Source of the DNA: Naegleria lovaniensis
Lineage: Eukaryota; Heterolobosea; Eutetramitea; Acrasida; Naegleriidae
Assembly (NCBI RefSeq): GCF_003324165.1
Contig: NW_025407847.1
Location: forward strand, 526,219-590,218
Length of the DNA: 64,000 nucleotides
Direction of reading: 5' to 3'
The notes beneath the pieces were generated by a model. It ran no database searches. It had not been told where the DNA came from and saw nothing but the letters and a program-made list of their open reading frames with translations. This document shows positions 63,152 through 64,000 of the stretch, one piece after another (positions within the stretch are counted from its first letter, which is position 1; the number at the start of each line of letters is the position of its first letter). The translations under genes were made by a program, and so were the position numbers.

Positions 63152-64000
63152 CTACTCTTCTGAGATGGCACTTCCCAAACTGGCTCCATTGTAACATTTA
63201 TCCATTCTTTCTCGATACAATTCATCACTGTATGCCAAAACATATCCATTGCATTTGAGAGCTTCCAAAACAAGTTCTGGGTCTTTCTTCAATTCTTTGC
63301 TTGCAAACTGTAATGCATTTCCATTGTTCTTCACCGCTTCTAACATGATTTCCTTATCACAACAAGCATAACTAGATCCCACTATTTCAAGACTGTTGAG
63401 TTGGACAATGTTTAACATAAATTCTTTGTCATTGGCAAGTTCTTTTGGTGTGTTTGCTAATCGCAGAATATTTCTACATCCAAGTTTGACAGCATCCAAT
63501 AAGAATTGTTTGTCACACATAAGTTTCTCAGAAACATATCTCAACGCAAAATTGTCTTGTCGGATAGCTTCCCAAACAATTTCTGGATCGCTTCTCATCA
63601 CCTCATCAACATGCTGCAGAGCCTGACCGTCTTTTCGTACAGCTGCCAATACCATTTCTTTGTCCATCTTCACATCGTTTGATGCGTATTGAATAGCATC
63701 ACCATGACATCGTATGGCTTCCATGACCACATCTCTGTCACCTTTCAAATCATTTGATGCATACATTAGTGCGTGTCTCTTTTCATGAACAGCATGTAAT
63801 ATAAAGGTTTTGTCTCGCTTTAGATCGTCAGAAATGTGGGCCATTGCAGATCCATCTCTTTTGATAGCCATTAATGAAATTTCTTGGTCATTCTTCAACT
63901 CCTTTGAGGCATAAGCAAATGCCATGCCATTGTTGCTGACTGCCTTTAACAATATCTCGATCGCTCCTCAATGCTTTCGACATGTACTTGAGTAAAAATC
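63152..64000 (-). CDS. DUF4116-repeat protein, copy J (partial, runs off right edge)
   Basis: The C-terminal half of a minus-strand family member ending at 63152. It shows nine or more helical units (ELKNDQEISLMAIKRDGSAM, DVKMDKEMVLAAVRKDGQAL), the segment LCDKQFLLDAVKLGCRNIL shared with copies E and F, and the cap ELYRERMDKCYNGASLG. Near 63950 the frame breaks between RSDRDI and LLKAVSNNG, one base short. The N-terminal half lies outside the window. Relatively divergent from A-C and I, closer to E and F. Confidence 0.8.

Noticed and set aside
1-64000. CRISPR arrays, bacterial operons, tRNA or rRNA genes
   Set aside because: None seen. Introns, eukaryotic gene families and monocistronic layout exclude a prokaryotic reading; no clover-leaf candidate was found by eye, though a tRNAscan run would be needed to be sure.

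Overview
The window is AT-rich nuclear DNA from a free-living protist. It uses the standard code, has compact genes on both strands, few short GT-AG introns and A-rich start contexts (often AAAAAATG). The gene set (condensin SMC4, ribosomal protein eL36, ceramide synthase, tubulin cofactor E, an LACTB-like protein, acyloxyacyl hydrolase) and above all the many DUF4116-type repeat proteins point to a heterolobosean amoeba, most likely Naegleria. The genus is inferred from protein content, not from a database match.

Layout. 1-11.4 kb: four DUF4116-repeat genes (A, B and C intact, D a pseudogene), an 8-bp-TSD DNA transposon, and a decayed minus-strand gene split by a MULE-like transposon with a 9-bp TSD. 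11.6-20.1 kb: housekeeping genes (VOC/glyoxalase-fold protein, SMC4, ceramide synthase-like protein, eL36, WDR89-like protein). 20.1-26.3 kb: DUF4116 copies E, F and G plus a remnant. 26.6-35.6 kb: an S/T-P-rich protein, an LACTB-like serine hydrolase, a broken NHL/EGF surface protein, DUF4116 copy H and an NHL-like propeller. 35.7-47 kb: a 1977-residue coiled-coil protein, a transcription-type CDK (PITSIRE) and TBCE. 47-53.8 kb: acyloxyacyl hydrolase, a SIMPL-domain protein, an RCC1-repeat protein and an LRR protein. 54.1-64 kb: DUF4116 copy I, a small unknown protein, a coiled-coil/LRR protein, a TMEM151-like membrane protein, another coiled-coil protein and DUF4116 copy J, which runs off the right edge.

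Two themes stand out. First, the window holds ten copies of one repeat-protein family plus remnants. They form a mosaic: copies 45 kb apart share flanks, and blocks of one copy reappear in another, the pattern left by segmental duplication and gene conversion. Second, many otherwise well-kept genes carry one or two frame breaks, and every break that could be resolved fits one missing base, often in a homopolymer. That looks more like base-calling error in the assembly than like a dozen independent pseudogenes, so those genes are given here as CDS with a caveat. Splice sites were placed by eye from GT-AG signals and protein continuity.
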